64,000 nt of DNA, from contig OX375883.1 of the NCBI GenBank assembly GCA_947359465.1, forward strand, positions 95,306,293-95,370,292, given 5' to 3'. Numbering within the stretch: position 1 is the stretch's first letter; every line of letters begins with the position of its first letter. The stretch is from Metellina segmentata (Eukaryota > Arthropoda > Arachnida > Araneae > Tetragnathidae). A model generated the notes under the pieces. It was not told the origin of the DNA and did no database searches. It saw only the letters and a program-made list of their open reading frames with translations. Shown piece after piece: positions 33,640 to 44,082 of this stretch. A program made the position numbers and the translations under genes.

Positions 33640-34310
33640 TATTGAATCCACATAAGCGCCATTTTGTTCTATGCCTTTTTGCCATCTTTCCGGCAGCTGG
33701 AAAAATCTTAAGGAAAAAAAATCATTAGGTCTATTTGTAAAGAAGATATTTAGGTCAAATCAACCTCCCGACCTCGAACCTGTTCGACAGTCTGCAAAGA
33801 ATTGAACTCCTGGTAATTCAAAGAATTTTGAAGTGATGAAGAGGTGAAAATCTGAGGGGACAAGGTCTGGTAAATATGGGAAGGGGTGACACAAAACATT
33901 CCAGTCATACTCAATAAGTCTTTGTCAGCGAAATGTGGGGCTGAGCATTGTCATGCTGGAAGACAACACCTCGACGATAGGTCAGTTCTGGCCTCTTTGC
34001 TTCGATTTCCGCTTTCAATACTCCCATTTGAGAACGGTATTCCGAATTTATTGTCTGATTTTGTGGCAACAATTCATAATAAACTATTTCTTTGTAGTCC
34101 CACCATACAGAAAGCATTACTTTTTTGGGATGCAGTCCTCTTAATGTTACTTTGGGAGGTTCATTTAACTTACCCCATGATCTTTTCCTTGTAACATTCA
34201 AGTAAACAATCCACTTCTCATCTCCAGTAATGAGCCGTTTCAGAAAAGGAGCTTCTTCATATTTCATTTCAGCAAAGAATTAAAATTTGAAAAAGCATAT
34301 TCTGCTGACA
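33640..34310 (-). pseudogene. Mariner (DD34D-type) transposase remnant
   Basis: The longest frame (34267-33911) reads FLKRLITGDEKWIVYLNVTR, with the first D in TGDEKW. VMLSVWWDYKEIVYYELL and VVFQHDNAQPHISL follow, with the second D in HDN. A frame change near 33905 leads to HPFPYLPDLVPSDFHLF with the third D. LPERWQKGIEQNG-type sequence follows near 33680. The N-terminal helix-turn-helix part is missing or unreadable. All three catalytic aspartates are recognisable, but frameshifts make it inactive. Confidence 0.85.
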
Positions 34311-34452
34311 AAAATGAACTTTCTGGTTCTCTATTCTTAGCACTGCAGTGAAACAAAAATTATGCCACAACACATGATATAATTAAGCAGTGTAAGCAGA
34401 AAAGACTGAATTCAAACATCTGTGCTTCAATCAAGGTCACTCCTTATCAGCA

Positions 34453-35196
34453 CAGGTTTGCCAACCTTTTCTGAGCACCTTCAGGAGCATTCTCATAAAA
34501 TTTCAGGAGTTTTGAGGCTGCTTCAGGAGCAACACGAAAATAAGGACAAAAATAAAATATCTGCATATTTTTCTTTAAAAACAGTCATAAAATTCCTTGT
34601 TAGCACAAATAATTTCTTTTTAGTCCCAAATGCGGACGTTTTGCTAACCAGAGTTTTTTTTTGTTTTTCCATCTTTCTGATAATTTTCAAAGAAGAAGGA
34701 GGTAAATCTGGACCTAATTGATGAAACAATGCAAAATAACGGACATGTTCAGAGTAAATACCAAACGGAAAAATTAGAAGATTTGCAAGTAAAATTTCTT
34801 GCATTGTTTAAAAAAAATTCCTATTTATATATCTATTATTTTAGTATTGCAAACACAAAATTCAGGCAGGAAAGGTTAGATTAAGGTTTTTTTGACAAAA
34901 AATGCAAATAATCCAAAAATCGGAATGGCCGAGGACCGAAGGATTCAGGATTTTGGACTGTTTTAGAGATAAAAAATTACATTTATACATGAAAGATTTT
35001 ATCTTTAAACTATAGAAAGAAAATTAAAATACACAATTTCTCCGAAAATGGAAACATTTACCCTTTTCAAAGGGGAAATTTCCTTTTTCCCTGCATTGAC
35101 GCGATATCCGGAGTGAACTAAAGATTACGCAGAATTTCAGATTTTCAATGCTTTAGTGGGGAAACTCCGGAAGTTACGGAGCACTTGGCAACTCTG
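34453..35196. mobile_element. hAT-type non-autonomous insert
   Basis: The ends are CAGGTTTGCCAACC (left) and, reversed, CAGAGTTGCCAAG (right), with internal repeated TTCAGGAG phrases near the left end. It interrupts the mariner between TATCAGCA and TCAGTTGT. Comparison with the uninterrupted fragment (GCTGATAAGGAGTGACC at about 17760) shows the join. The target duplication seems to be about 6 bp (TCAGNN) with mismatches. Confidence 0.7.
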
Positions 35197-35450
35197 TCAG
35201 TTGTAACAAAATAATAACAAAGCTAGCTACGATTTGAAAACGCGCAGAACCTTTAGGATGACCCAATATGTGTACATTATTTAAAAAATAAAAATTAACT
35301 TTTCTTTAAACATTGTGCGCAATATTAGGTAACAATAAAGATTAAAGCAAAATTTAAATGACTATACCTATTTTACCCCACACATTACTTATTTTACTCT
35401 ACAGTATGGGGTAAAAAAAGTAATGGACAACATGTTTTAAAACAGCATTA

Positions 35451-36051
35451 TCTATATATATATAATTATCTTACGTGGCACGCAAAAAATATGTTATTTG
35501 TTATCGCGTTTTGTCAACAATGCACGATTGTTTGTTTACCATGAAGACTCGCACCTCAATTGAATTCATAGCGTTATCGGATGAAATTTTATTGAACAAA
35601 ATATGAATTTTAGTCGAGCTGTTGCAGTTTATAATAAAAATCAAAGAAAGCGGACGATCTTTTCAGGACCAGCAATTGTAGTTCAACAAGACGCTTGCAA
35701 TATAACTTTCAACAACAAACTCAATGAAAAAGTGTGAGCGGCTCGAGTGCTGGGGAAATGTACACACAAACAACATGTTGGGTATTCAATTTCCAAAGCA
35801 GCAATCACATTTCGAGTGAAAATTTGCTCAAAGTTTTTATTTGAATTATAATTATAGAGGCATTGTATATATCTTTTCTGCAAACAGCAAATTTAGATTG
35901 GAAAAAAAAATTTCTTTTTCAGAAGTTCATATTTTGTAAACAATCTCTTGTGATCGGACCTATGTCTTTATTGATGCGAGCGAAGCGAGCATAGGTTCGC
36001 ACAGCCAACCAGTGAGGATTGCTTTGCAATCCTCACTGGTCAGCCCCCTAG
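35451..36051 (+). mobile_element. Non-autonomous Helitron, family B (copy 2)
   Basis: It begins TCTATATATATATAATTATC after an A and ends GGTCAGCCCCCTAG before a T. It has the same 3' palindromes as 704-1356 (GCGAGCGAAGCGAGC-type, GAGGATTGC...GCAATCCTC). The two copies align over their full 600-650 bp. No coding sequence. Confidence 0.85.
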
Positions 36052-36474
36052 TAATTACTAATTTGCAATATTTTTGCTAAATTTTTTTCATTAAATATAT
36101 ACAGGCATGAGAGTGGGAAAAGGACAAAAAGTCTGAAAATATGCATAAACTCGAATTTTGCAAAGAAAAGGGGCACGTGAAATCGTATTTCATACAAAAA
36201 GAAAAAATATCTTGGCAATTCTGTACATAGTATAAAATAAGTTGTATGAAGTTAAAAATGCTAAATGCATAAATGCTATGAAAAAAAAAAGTCGACACTA
36301 AAAATAAAAATTAGCATAATTATAGCTTTTCACCGATACTAGCTTAATAAATCGTTAAAAAATACTTGATATATTTTAGTACAGCTTGTCTACGTTATAG
36401 CAGTGGTAACGGTATTGGCGCTTTCTTTTGGTGCACTTTTAGTAGTGAGTAATGGCAGGTTAAGGTAACAACCT
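36052..36474. other. No gene seen
   Basis: AT-rich sequence with short frames only. Confidence 0.4.
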
Positions 36475-37040
36475 GGACTAGTGGAAAGTTTAAAGCTTTT
36501 ATTTTGAATAATCTAGTAAGTTCTTTCAAAATCCGTTAAACTATCATTTGATTTCATTGGTTCATTTGAAATAATTCTTTCCTTAGCGATTTAAGAAGTG
36601 CGCCAAAAAAAAAGCTCCAAGGCAGTTGCCATTGCTATAAACAGACTGAAGCTGCACCCCTGTTTTAAATAAAATGTAACTTATTTCAGTTTAAATTAAC
36701 CTATTTTCGATTATAAAATGACTTTTTTTTTAAATCTCTAAGCAATTTCAATTGGCTTATATTTTCCCGTAAATATTCTTATTTTCTAATTTTGTCAACT
36801 TTAAATCAAATAATAACCAATATTATCCAAGAAATAATTTTACTTATTAAAACAATTATAAACATTGCCCTTAAAAAGGCATCATTTTGAAAATTTCCGT
36901 TGCAAAAAATAGCTGCAGTCTATGTTTAAAGTGGTGTCCACCATCTTGGCGCACTTCTAAAGCCGGCAAAGAAGTTTTAACGGATTTTGAAAGTACTTCC
37001 TAGAATATTCAAAAAGAAACTTTAAACTTTCCGCTTGCCG
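36475..37040. mobile_element. Foldback-type MITE
   Basis: The left arm (36481-36608: GTGGAAAGTTTAAAG, then TTTCAAAATCCGTTAAA, then GAAGTGCGCCAA) is repeated in reverse from about 37035 down to about 36940. Arms are about 100-130 bp and the spacer about 330 bp. There is no coding sequence. The flanks do not show a convincing duplication. Confidence 0.7.
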
Positions 37041-37665
37041 AGGCTCCCATAAAAGACGAAATAACTTTATCGATTAAATAACCGAGCATATTATTTTCTA
37101 GTTGAAAGAAAAACCGCCCATTAAAAAGCTGATCAACTTAAAATATTTCATTCATAAATTTTCCCTCATTATGACGGACCATGGTCGCTAGATAACAGCT
37201 CCGCTTTCTTAGGAAACCGTAGCTTTACCTATGAAATTTACATCAATAACATACTTTAACTTGTTTTAAATCCAAGTTCTCCAGGTTTACCATTAAACTT
37301 ATTTGCTTCTTAGGATTCTTTTAAAAGAAGAATTTGCAGACTTATCAGCTTGGAAAAATTTAGGAGTGCAATGTTGGCGAGATACGTCTAATTTGGCGCA
37401 TTTTACGTTTATAGAAGACAAAAAGGGCAAAAGTCGGAATTTGTTCTTAAAAAATAATAAAAATTGGTCATTTTCTCAAAAATGTAAGAAAAGTTGGAAA
37501 TACCAACTAAAGTTGGAAGAATCTCCTCCCTGTATATAAGAATATAAATTTGCAAAAATAACCAATAAACTTTTTGCAAATTAGGTATGAATAATAAAGC
37601 AACTCTTTTTATAACTGTTTTACCCCACCTGACCCAATAGTCAACAGTTTTAAATCATCACTTCT
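37041..37665. other. No gene recognised
   Basis: A 78-codon plus-strand frame (37303-37539) has lysine-rich sequence without a domain. Nothing else stands out. Confidence 0.35.
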
Positions 37666-37669
37666 ATTC

Positions 37670-38170
37670 ATTAACTCTTAATACAATTTTTAAACACATT
37701 TTTACCAACTCTTGTTCGAATTTAAATTCTAACAATTGATTTTTTTCCCACTTTCCTTTTAAAATTTTTATATATACACAATTTTTATTGTTTCATCTTG
37801 TGCTTGGCACAGCTTGTACATGTGTGGACCGTGCGTCATAAAGCCCAAGTATCCAATTCAATCCATAAGTACTGCCACTACACATCGAGGCATTTCAGCT
37901 GTTATCCTTGTGTGAATTGAAAACTCATTTGTAAAGGAACATATCCCTTAATTCAACATGAGGGATACGGATCCCACCTGAGCATCCCAGTCGAATGTCA
38001 AGTGGAAACTCCATTTATATTATTATACTCCCAACCGTTGTACACTTCATTATCATTCCTTCAAAGTCCTAGGCGAAGAATCAAATTCAAACCACGTTCA
38101 TTACAATTCCAACATTCCCATCCTCAAACTTCACTACAGGCTTAACTTTCATATACCATTTATATTTCAT
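37670..38170 (+). repeat. LINE 3' untranslated-type repeat (second copy)
   Basis: It matches 17241-17699 over its length, with shared words TGGCACAGCTTGT, CATAAAGCCCAA and GTCAAGTGGAAACTCCATTT. No RNase H tail precedes it here, so it is a truncated LINE end. Confidence 0.65.
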
Positions 38171-38525
38171 GGTAGTAAGGTCAGGCCCAGTATTTTCGAG
38201 AAAGCAATCTTAGCAGATTCACAAACCAAATCTTCTGAAACATCAGCTTATGGTTGACTTTTCATTTCTCTATGTGCTGCTTAGTCAATTTGAAACAAAA
38301 TTTATAAAGATGGAATATCCTGGCAGAAGTATAAAACTTTATTTCTTTAAAAGTAAAAGCTTGCAGACAACTGTGAATAGTATAAAAAACATAGCTCTAT
38401 GGGATCAACTTGTCTCAAAATGTTGCTATTGCCTCAACTCACAATTTATGTGCCTATTTTACATGGTACCTCATACAAACTGGCATGTTTTATAGACTTC
38501 CAAATATATTTCTCTAGTATAAACA
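38171..38525. other. No gene recognised
   Basis: Short plus-strand frames only (38250-38495), not matching any family I know. Confidence 0.35.
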
Positions 38526-38790
38526 TGAGCCGACCAACCGGTCTAGTGGTCAAGGTGTTGGCCTCTGAATCGGAAGGTTCCTGGTTTGAATCCGGGTCAA
38601 GGCATGGATGCAAATTGTGCTGTCCTTTGTTAGGGACAATGATGGTCCACCCATTGGGTGCCCCTTCACAAGTGACCATCACTTCTGGCCTTGTATAAGG
38701 CTACAATGACTTCGGTCAGTTCTGTACTGTATTGTATTTGTCTTTGCAATATGTACTCAGCCTTGCCATTGGAAATAAAAAAGTATAAAC
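38526..38790 (+). mobile_element. tRNA-derived SINE (family S2)
   Basis: The tRNA-like head has an A box, CGGTCTAGTGGTCAAGG, and a B box, GGTTTGAATCC. The body is unlike S1 and contains GTCCTTTGTTAGGGAC, CCATTGGGTGCC and CACTTCTGGCCTTGTATAAG. It ends in an A-rich tail, GGAAATAAAAAAGTATAAA. Transcription by RNA polymerase III from the internal boxes is expected for intact members. Confidence 0.88.
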
Positions 38791-39420
38791 GTGTTACTCA
38801 GTGAAATTAAATTGGAACTTTATTTAAAAGCAGCAAATAGCATCCATTATCTGGAGAAAAGGAATAGCACGTTGCGTATCTCCAGGGCGACGTCAATTAA
38901 ATACCTACCTAATAGTTAAAACGAATGGAATGTTGGGTGTTTATGGGGACAAGGTCTGGAACTGAAGAAGCAGCGCCAAAGCAAAAATTAGTCTTTCACC
39001 AATGTGATAGAAAACGCAAAAACGATTTCAAACATTTAAAGAACAATACCAATAAATAGAAATAGAAAAATACTAAAAAACGCACAGAAAATTTTGTTCT
39101 TACCCAGTGACCGTATTTAGAAATTTATAACATCTCTGCGAACTTGATTGTCTTTTCAGAAGTGAAAAAAATACTGCAACATAAAACTCAGGAACTCATT
39201 TGAAGTGTACCGATTACGTGAAAATTTGTGATTTTATTTAAATAATTCTCGAAGCGATATTTTTAGTAGAGAAAATCTAACGTTATTTTTGACAAACCGT
39301 ATTTCACGGAGAACAGAACATCAACACAAGCATCTTGTCGAGTTGAGTTGTGCAATAGCAACATCTATTTATGATGATGATGATGCTCTTCCTTGAGAAA
39401 AAGCAGGTTTTTGAGACTTA
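38791..39420. other. No gene seen
   Basis: AT-rich sequence without frames, repeats or terminal structures that I can support. Confidence 0.4.
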
Positions 39421-39423
39421 TGG

Positions 39424-39575
39424 TGGCTCCACACAAACGGCGACAGCGACAAAAACATGTGTCTCTTCGCTTTGCACATGCGTAGTACAAACACATTTTG
39501 TTTCTCCAGGTTTGTCTCTGTCGCTTTCAAGTCTTGGAGGAAGTTCAACTTTTGTCTCTGTCGCCGTGCCGACAG
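39424..39575. mobile_element. Short MITE with GGCGACAG-rich inverted ends
   Basis: GGCTCCACACAAACGGCGAC at the left pairs with GTCGCCGTGCCGACAGCC at the right, and CGACAGCGACAAAA with TTTTGTCTCTGTCG. It is about 150 bp. A related sequence lies reversed at 43240-43382. Confidence 0.65.
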
Positions 39576-39633
39576 CCAATCAGAATAAAGCCTAATCGGA
39601 TTTTTGTTGATGTTTTTCACCCAGCAAGCAAAA

Positions 39634-40010
39634 AATTAATAGTATCGAAATCCCATGGGCTCAGGAAGCTAAATACCTAGGTATTATCACAGACAGAAAA
39701 CTCACATGGAATCAGAACACAAAAAACGTTATCCATAGATTCCGAGACGTAAAACTTAAATTTTTCCACCTAATTGCTCGGAATTCGCCAATGACTATTG
39801 AAAACAAAATACTCGTGTACTTAAGCTATCTCAGACCAGTAATCACATACGCAAGCCAAATTTGGGGATCTACTATAATAACAAAAATATAAATTCACTT
39901 GAAATCCTTCAAACTTCTACACTCCGAAGCATTGCCAAAGCAAGATGATTCCAACGAAAAACGGAATTATAAGACACGTTCTTAGAATTACCTCCCTTAA
40001 AACCAATTTC
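39634..40010 (+). pseudogene. Non-LTR reverse transcriptase C-terminal fragment
   Basis: It encodes IPWAQEAKYLGIITDRKLTW and then LSYLRPVITYASQIWG, matching the region after the catalytic core of Jockey-like reverse transcriptases (EAKYLGV-LD-LTW; LRP-TYA-P-WG). It then decays with stops (ILQTSTLRSIAKA). There is no catalytic domain. Confidence 0.78.
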
Positions 40011-40210
40011 GTTAAACTTTCGAAAAAAATAAACCACGGTATTTAATGCAGATAGCTAATTAAAATCTAACTCCTCTTTGAAGAGATATTATAAAGTCGT
40101 TCTCAGCACTATTTTTTCCTTGCCTTGATAACCAATTATTTTTTAAATATTCAGCTTATACCATCAATAAACTGGAACAGTCAGCACACCAACGTCCCAA
40201 ATATTGTTAT

Positions 40211-40232
40211 TATTTTTAAGCACCTCCGGTCG
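40211..40232 (+). other. 5S rRNA-like sequence, left part (split by insertion)
   Basis: TTAAGCACCTCCGGTCG ends at 40232. Joined to the right part at 42934-42957 (after removing one 8-bp duplication) it gives 41 bases. These align without gaps to the box C region of animal 5S rRNA, about 34 of 41 identical to the consensus I remember. The rest of a 5S gene is absent on both sides. Confidence 0.5.
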
Positions 40233-42925
40233 GCGTATTTAGAAACCCTGGCGCTTCCAGCACAAAACGGAAATACGTCATATACGTAGCTGCGCAGACG
40301 CGTCCGCGCACACAAACACAGCGAGCCTAAACAAAACACAACCCTCGCTCGCATTGATATTGAGAGATGTGTTATGGCCGTTTTATCTAAAAATTAATAA
40401 TTGTTGGGTTTACATTTCTTTTTGCAAATGAAAAATGTATTAAAAAAAGCCATAACGAACAACTGTGTGTGTAGCATAACTCCATATAAACAAACACGTG
40501 TATCTGAAATTTGAAGAGAGAAGTTGGATTACACAAGTACACACAACTTTTTTCATAAATCTTACTTCTTGTTTACTTGGGCATTAAAAAGTATGAATAA
40601 ATTATTCGTTTCTCTTTTTCACACACAAAGAAAAAAACATTTTCAGTTGGAATTAACTTAAAGATGAGTGTGAAGAAGTTCATGGTGAGTTCTGTCGACA
40701 AAGTACTTATAGAGCCAAAATGTTTAAAATCACTTATTTCTTTTTACTTTTGGCAGTAAAAAGTTAGTATTATTTATTGCTTTCGCTTTTTCATCAAGAA
40801 AAACATTAATAGTTCTAATTTACTAAAAAAGATGAATGAAAAGTCCACTGTGAAATCCTTCGAAAAAGCTGCACACACATTTTCACACATCTTTTTAAAA
40901 AAATGCTTACTTCTTTTTAATTTTGATATTAAGAAGTTCGAATTAATTATTACTTTCACTTTTTCACCAAGAAAAACTATTAGTAATTCAAATTTACTAA
41001 AAGAGGAGTGGGAAAAGTTCACGGTGAAACCCTTTCACAAAGCTGCATACACATTTTCACACACAACTTCTCTAAAAATGCTTACTTCTTTTTACTTTTG
41101 GGATGAAAAAGTTTGTTTTTATTAATAGTTTCACCTTTTTACAAAGAAAAAACATTAACACTTGAATTTCACTAAAGGATGAGTGTCAAAATGTTCATGG
41201 TGAGCTGGGTCAACAAAGTACTTTCAGAGGCAATTTAAAAAAAAAAAGCTTCATTCATGTTTTTTTTTAGCATTTTCAATTTGTATCTGTGTTTACTTTG
41301 AATTATGTACCAAGAAATAAGTTTAATTGTAGGAAATAACCAAAAGTTGCATGAAAAAACTACACAGTGAACTGCTTCGACAAAGTTGAACAGACACATC
41401 CATACCACAAATTTTTATAAATGTTTTTATCCATAATATTTTTGCATCAGTAAGTCTCTTTTATTGTGTACTTTGTTTTATATACCTTGGAAATAGTTTA
41501 TTAATTAGAATTAACACAAAGGTTCATGTAAACATGTCAAAATGAGCTGTCTTCATGATGTTAACACAGCATGTTAGAAAGACACACAAAACATTCAAAA
41601 AGTGCCAATTTCTTGATTTCTTTTGCTTGGACAGGTTGCAAATGATAAATACTTTCTGTTTTTCACAAACAAAACTGTTAGAAAGTTGGAATTATGTAAA
41701 AATTAAATGAAGCAAGTTCACGGTGAAATGCATCGACAAAGCTGAACACACACATTAAGACCTAGAATTTTTATTAATTGCTTTTTCCAAAATATTTTTG
41801 CATCAATAAGTTGATTTTATTATGTTCTTTCTTTTCTATACATTTTGTAAATAGTTTATTACATAGAATTAGTATGAAGTTTCAAGGAAACATGTCAAAA
41901 CAGGTGCCTTCCTATAATGTTAACAAATCCAATTTAAAATACACACAAAACCTCTAAAAACGACTACTTTCCTCATTCCTTTAATATTTATACGTTGCAA
42001 TTATCCAATAGTTGGTGTTTTTGACCAAGAAAAACATTTAAAACTTTGAATTATTTAAAAAGTGCATGAAAACAAGTTCACAGTGAAATGCTTCGACAAA
42101 GAAGCACAGACACTTTCACACCTAAAATTTTTATTTATTGTTTTTTACACAATTTTTTGCATGAATAACTTGGTTTTATTGTGTTCTTTGTCTTGGAAAG
42201 AGATTATTACATAGAATTAAATAAAAGTTTCATGGAAACATGTCAAAATCACCTGTCTTGACAGTGGTAACAGAGCAAATTAGAATCCAACACAATACTC
42301 TAAAAAGGGATAATTTCTTGATTCCCTTTGCATTGACAGGTTGGAAATCATAAATGCTTTCACTTTTTCAAGCAGAAAATATTTTAAAACGTTAGAATTA
42401 ATTAAAAAGTACATGAAACAAGTACTCAGTGCAAATGCATCGACGAAGGTGAACAGACACTTATGATACCCAGAACTTTTATTTTTTTCCAAAATATTTT
42501 GGCTATAATAACCTTCTTTTATTGTGTTCTTTCTTTTGTTTTTCTTGGAAGGAGTTAATTACAAAGAATTAAATGAAAGTTACATGAAAGCATGTCAAAA
42601 TCATCTGCCTGAATAATGTTGACACGGCATAGTGTAGGTAAACACAAAACCTCTAAAAATTGGTAATTCCTTTATCATGTGTGCATGGACATGTTGCAAT
42701 TGTTAAGTAGATTGTATTTTTCACCAAGAAGAGATTCTTATAGTTAGAATTAAATAAAAAGTACATGAGACCAGTTCACGGTGAAATGACTCGTCAACGG
42801 CGTGGCGTCGTATACTGCGGCCGATGGTTACGCCGCGGCTCGCGGTGTTTGCTTGCGCGTCTGCGCATCTATGTATATGACGTAGTTCCGTTTGTGCTGG
42901 AAGCGCCAGGGTTTCTAAATACGCT
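40233..42925. mobile_element. Inverted-repeat element carrying a satellite array
   Basis: The left end GCGTATTTAGAAACCCTGG and the right end reversed AGCGTATTTAGAAACCCTGG begin inverted repeats of about 110 bp. These run through GCGCTTCCAGCACAAA, TACGTCATATAC and GCGCAGACGCG. The flanking duplication is TCCGGTCG (40225-40232 and 42926-42933). The ends are GC-rich; the interior is AT-rich tandem repeat without coding sequence. An 8- to 9-bp duplication with long inverted ends fits MULE-, P- or hAT-type non-autonomous elements. The family is not settled. Confidence 0.8.
40640..42790. repeat. Satellite-like array, about 175-bp monomers in 350-bp pairs
   Basis: The phrase GTTCACGGTGAAATGCTTCG with ACAAAGCTGAACACACAC after it recurs, with changes, near 40847, 41019, 41192, 41366, 41720, 42079, 42428 and 42777. 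A second monomer type (TCATGGAAACATGTCAAAAT) alternates with it near 41530, 41890, 42240 and 42590. From about 41366 the repeat unit is therefore a pair of about 350 bp. It is bracketed by the inverted ends at 40233 and 42925. Confidence 0.78.
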
Positions 42926-42933
42926 TCCGGTCG

Positions 42934-42957
42934 CGGTCAGTACTTGGGAGGGTGACC
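42934..42957 (+). other. 5S rRNA-like sequence, right part (box C)
   Basis: GGTCAGTACTTGGGAGGGTGACC (42935-42957) matches the 5S rRNA box C consensus at about 21 of 23 positions. It is immediately preceded by the 8-bp duplication made by the inverted-repeat element. The sequence after 42957 is not 5S-like. Confidence 0.6.
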
Positions 42958-43239
42958 ACACAAGCTCACGCGAACGGCAATCTGTTTACTGATGCAATAC
43001 TACTTTTTAAACCTTTATTACCACTTCATAGCTACTTATTTAATTCCAAACAACTTATTTATTTTATTTCTACTATTTTTTAAATTCTGGGCATTCTATT
43101 TTAGAATTAAGTCACTCCACCAAAATCGTTTTACGGAGATAAAGGCCGCTAAGCACGTCCAACAAAAATAAAAGGAGTTTTATTAAAGGCGGAGAGATGC
43201 AATCTGTCAGCCATTTTGCAAAATCAGAAATAAATGTTT

Positions 43240-43382
43240 TGCTTTTGAAAAAGAAGATTATGCGCATGCGTAAATAAATTGCTGTCGCTGCTGATGTGAA
43301 GGCTCTTTTAGCAGCAACAGAGACAGGCGACAAAATGTTGCCTGTCTCTGTTGCTGTCGCCGTTGGTGTGGAGCCACCATTA
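43240..43382 (-). repeat. GGCGACAG-rich MITE relative with strong palindrome
   Basis: Reversed, it reads GGTGGCTCCACACCAACGGC, like the element at 39424. It contains a palindrome with arms of 15-17 bp (43312-43328 and 43340-43356, GCAACAGAGACAGGC and its complement) around an 11-base loop. Confidence 0.65.
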
Positions 43383-43445
43383 TGGCTTGTCTGCTTTGCC
43401 TTGTGCCTCTAGAAGAAAAAATTATACTTCAAAAATGAAAAAGGT

Positions 43446-43669
43446 TTAGAAACGAGGATTATAGCTTAAAAATAAGCATATGGTATTACAAATAGTCAAT
43501 GAGAAATTTGAATAGATACCATTCAAAGAATGTGGAATTTTCAAAGTGGAGAGAGTATGAATTAGATTGTTTCGACCTTTTAGGAAAGTTGGACAGTGGA
43601 AAAGAATGTGTTCCAAATCTTCGCAGGTGTCACATCTGAGGCAATTAGGAGTGTCTGTAAGTTTGATTT

Positions 43670-43735
<66 letters not shown>

Positions 43736-43781
43736 TATCATCAGGGATTAGTTTGAAAGTTCTACATGAGGTTCTCATCAT
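43446..43781 (-). pseudogene. Non-LTR retrotransposon C-terminal zinc motif fragment
   Basis: The minus strand encodes CLRCDTCEDLEHILFHCPTF, the C-x2-C...H...C motif at the C-terminus of Jockey/R1-type LINE proteins. A (TA)n microsatellite (43678-43732) expands inside the frame into a run of alternating Tyr and Ile. This is translation of a simple repeat, not protein sequence under selection. Confidence 0.7.
43678..43732. repeat. (TA)n microsatellite
   Basis: About 27 uninterrupted TA units. It lies inside the LINE fragment at 43446-43781. Confidence 0.98.
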
Positions 43782-44082
43782 TTCTGTTTAGAGAAATGTT
43801 TTCATACCATAGATCTGTAGGGTTGATATGCGGAAAGTTATCGCTTCTATGGTAGCTTTTACATTGGGTACATATCTTATTAAAATTTTTTTTTTTGTAA
43901 TGTTTTATAATATCTTCAGCTGAAACACCTTCCACGTTAAATAATTCAGCCTTCCGAGCTGCCTGATCAGAGAAGATTCTGCGGACAGGGTGCCCGAATG
44001 AGCCGAGTCTCCTCTCATTGGCTGGCCTATAAAATGACTCTTTCGACAGATTTAGGCACAGAAAATAGCAGTTCCTGTGCAA
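43762..44082 (-). CDS. Unrecognised 106-codon ORF
   Basis: The peptide (LGSFGHPVRRIFSDQAARKA, then FNVEGVSAEDIIKHYKKKNF, then a C-x2-C in ICTQCKSYHRS) has a more protein-like composition than its surroundings. I do not recognise it. It lies just upstream, on the same strand, of the LINE C-terminal fragment and overlaps its start, so it may be a tether or upstream part of the same decayed retroelement, or an unrelated exon. No splice sites were assigned. Confidence 0.3.
   Translation of the reverse strand: MHRNCYFLCLNLSKESFYRPANERRLGSFGHPVRRIFSDQAARKAELFNVEGVSAEDIIKHYKKKNFNKICTQCKSYHRSDNFPHINPTDLWYENISLNRNDENLM

Larger units (their letters stand above)
33415..35266 (-). mobile_element. Mariner transposon with internal hAT insertion
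   Basis: The terminal repeats are TTGGGTCATACGTAAAG (left) and, reversed, TTGGGTCATCCTAAAGG (right), both next to TA (33413-33414 and 35267-35268). It is 1852 bp, of which 744 bp (34453-35196) is a foreign insert; the remaining 1.1 kb fits a shortened mariner. The first 80 bp match the fragment at 17700. Confidence 0.88.

Noticed and set aside
40211..42957. Functional 5S rRNA gene
   Set aside because: Only the 41-base box C region is present and it is split by 2.7 kb. The remaining two thirds of the gene are missing.
43312..43356. Rho-independent terminator or bacterial regulatory hairpins
   Set aside because: Bacterial signals are not relevant in this eukaryotic sequence; the palindrome belongs to a MITE-like repeat.
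39424..43382. One large element bounded by the two GGCGACAG repeats
   Set aside because: The left repeat has its own inverted ends within 150 bp, and the inner content (LINE fragment, satellite element with its own target duplication) argues for separate insertions. It is kept only as a test under findings.
43567..43791. ORF with a run of Tyr-Ile repeats
   Set aside because: It is translation of the (TA)n microsatellite and has no protein meaning.
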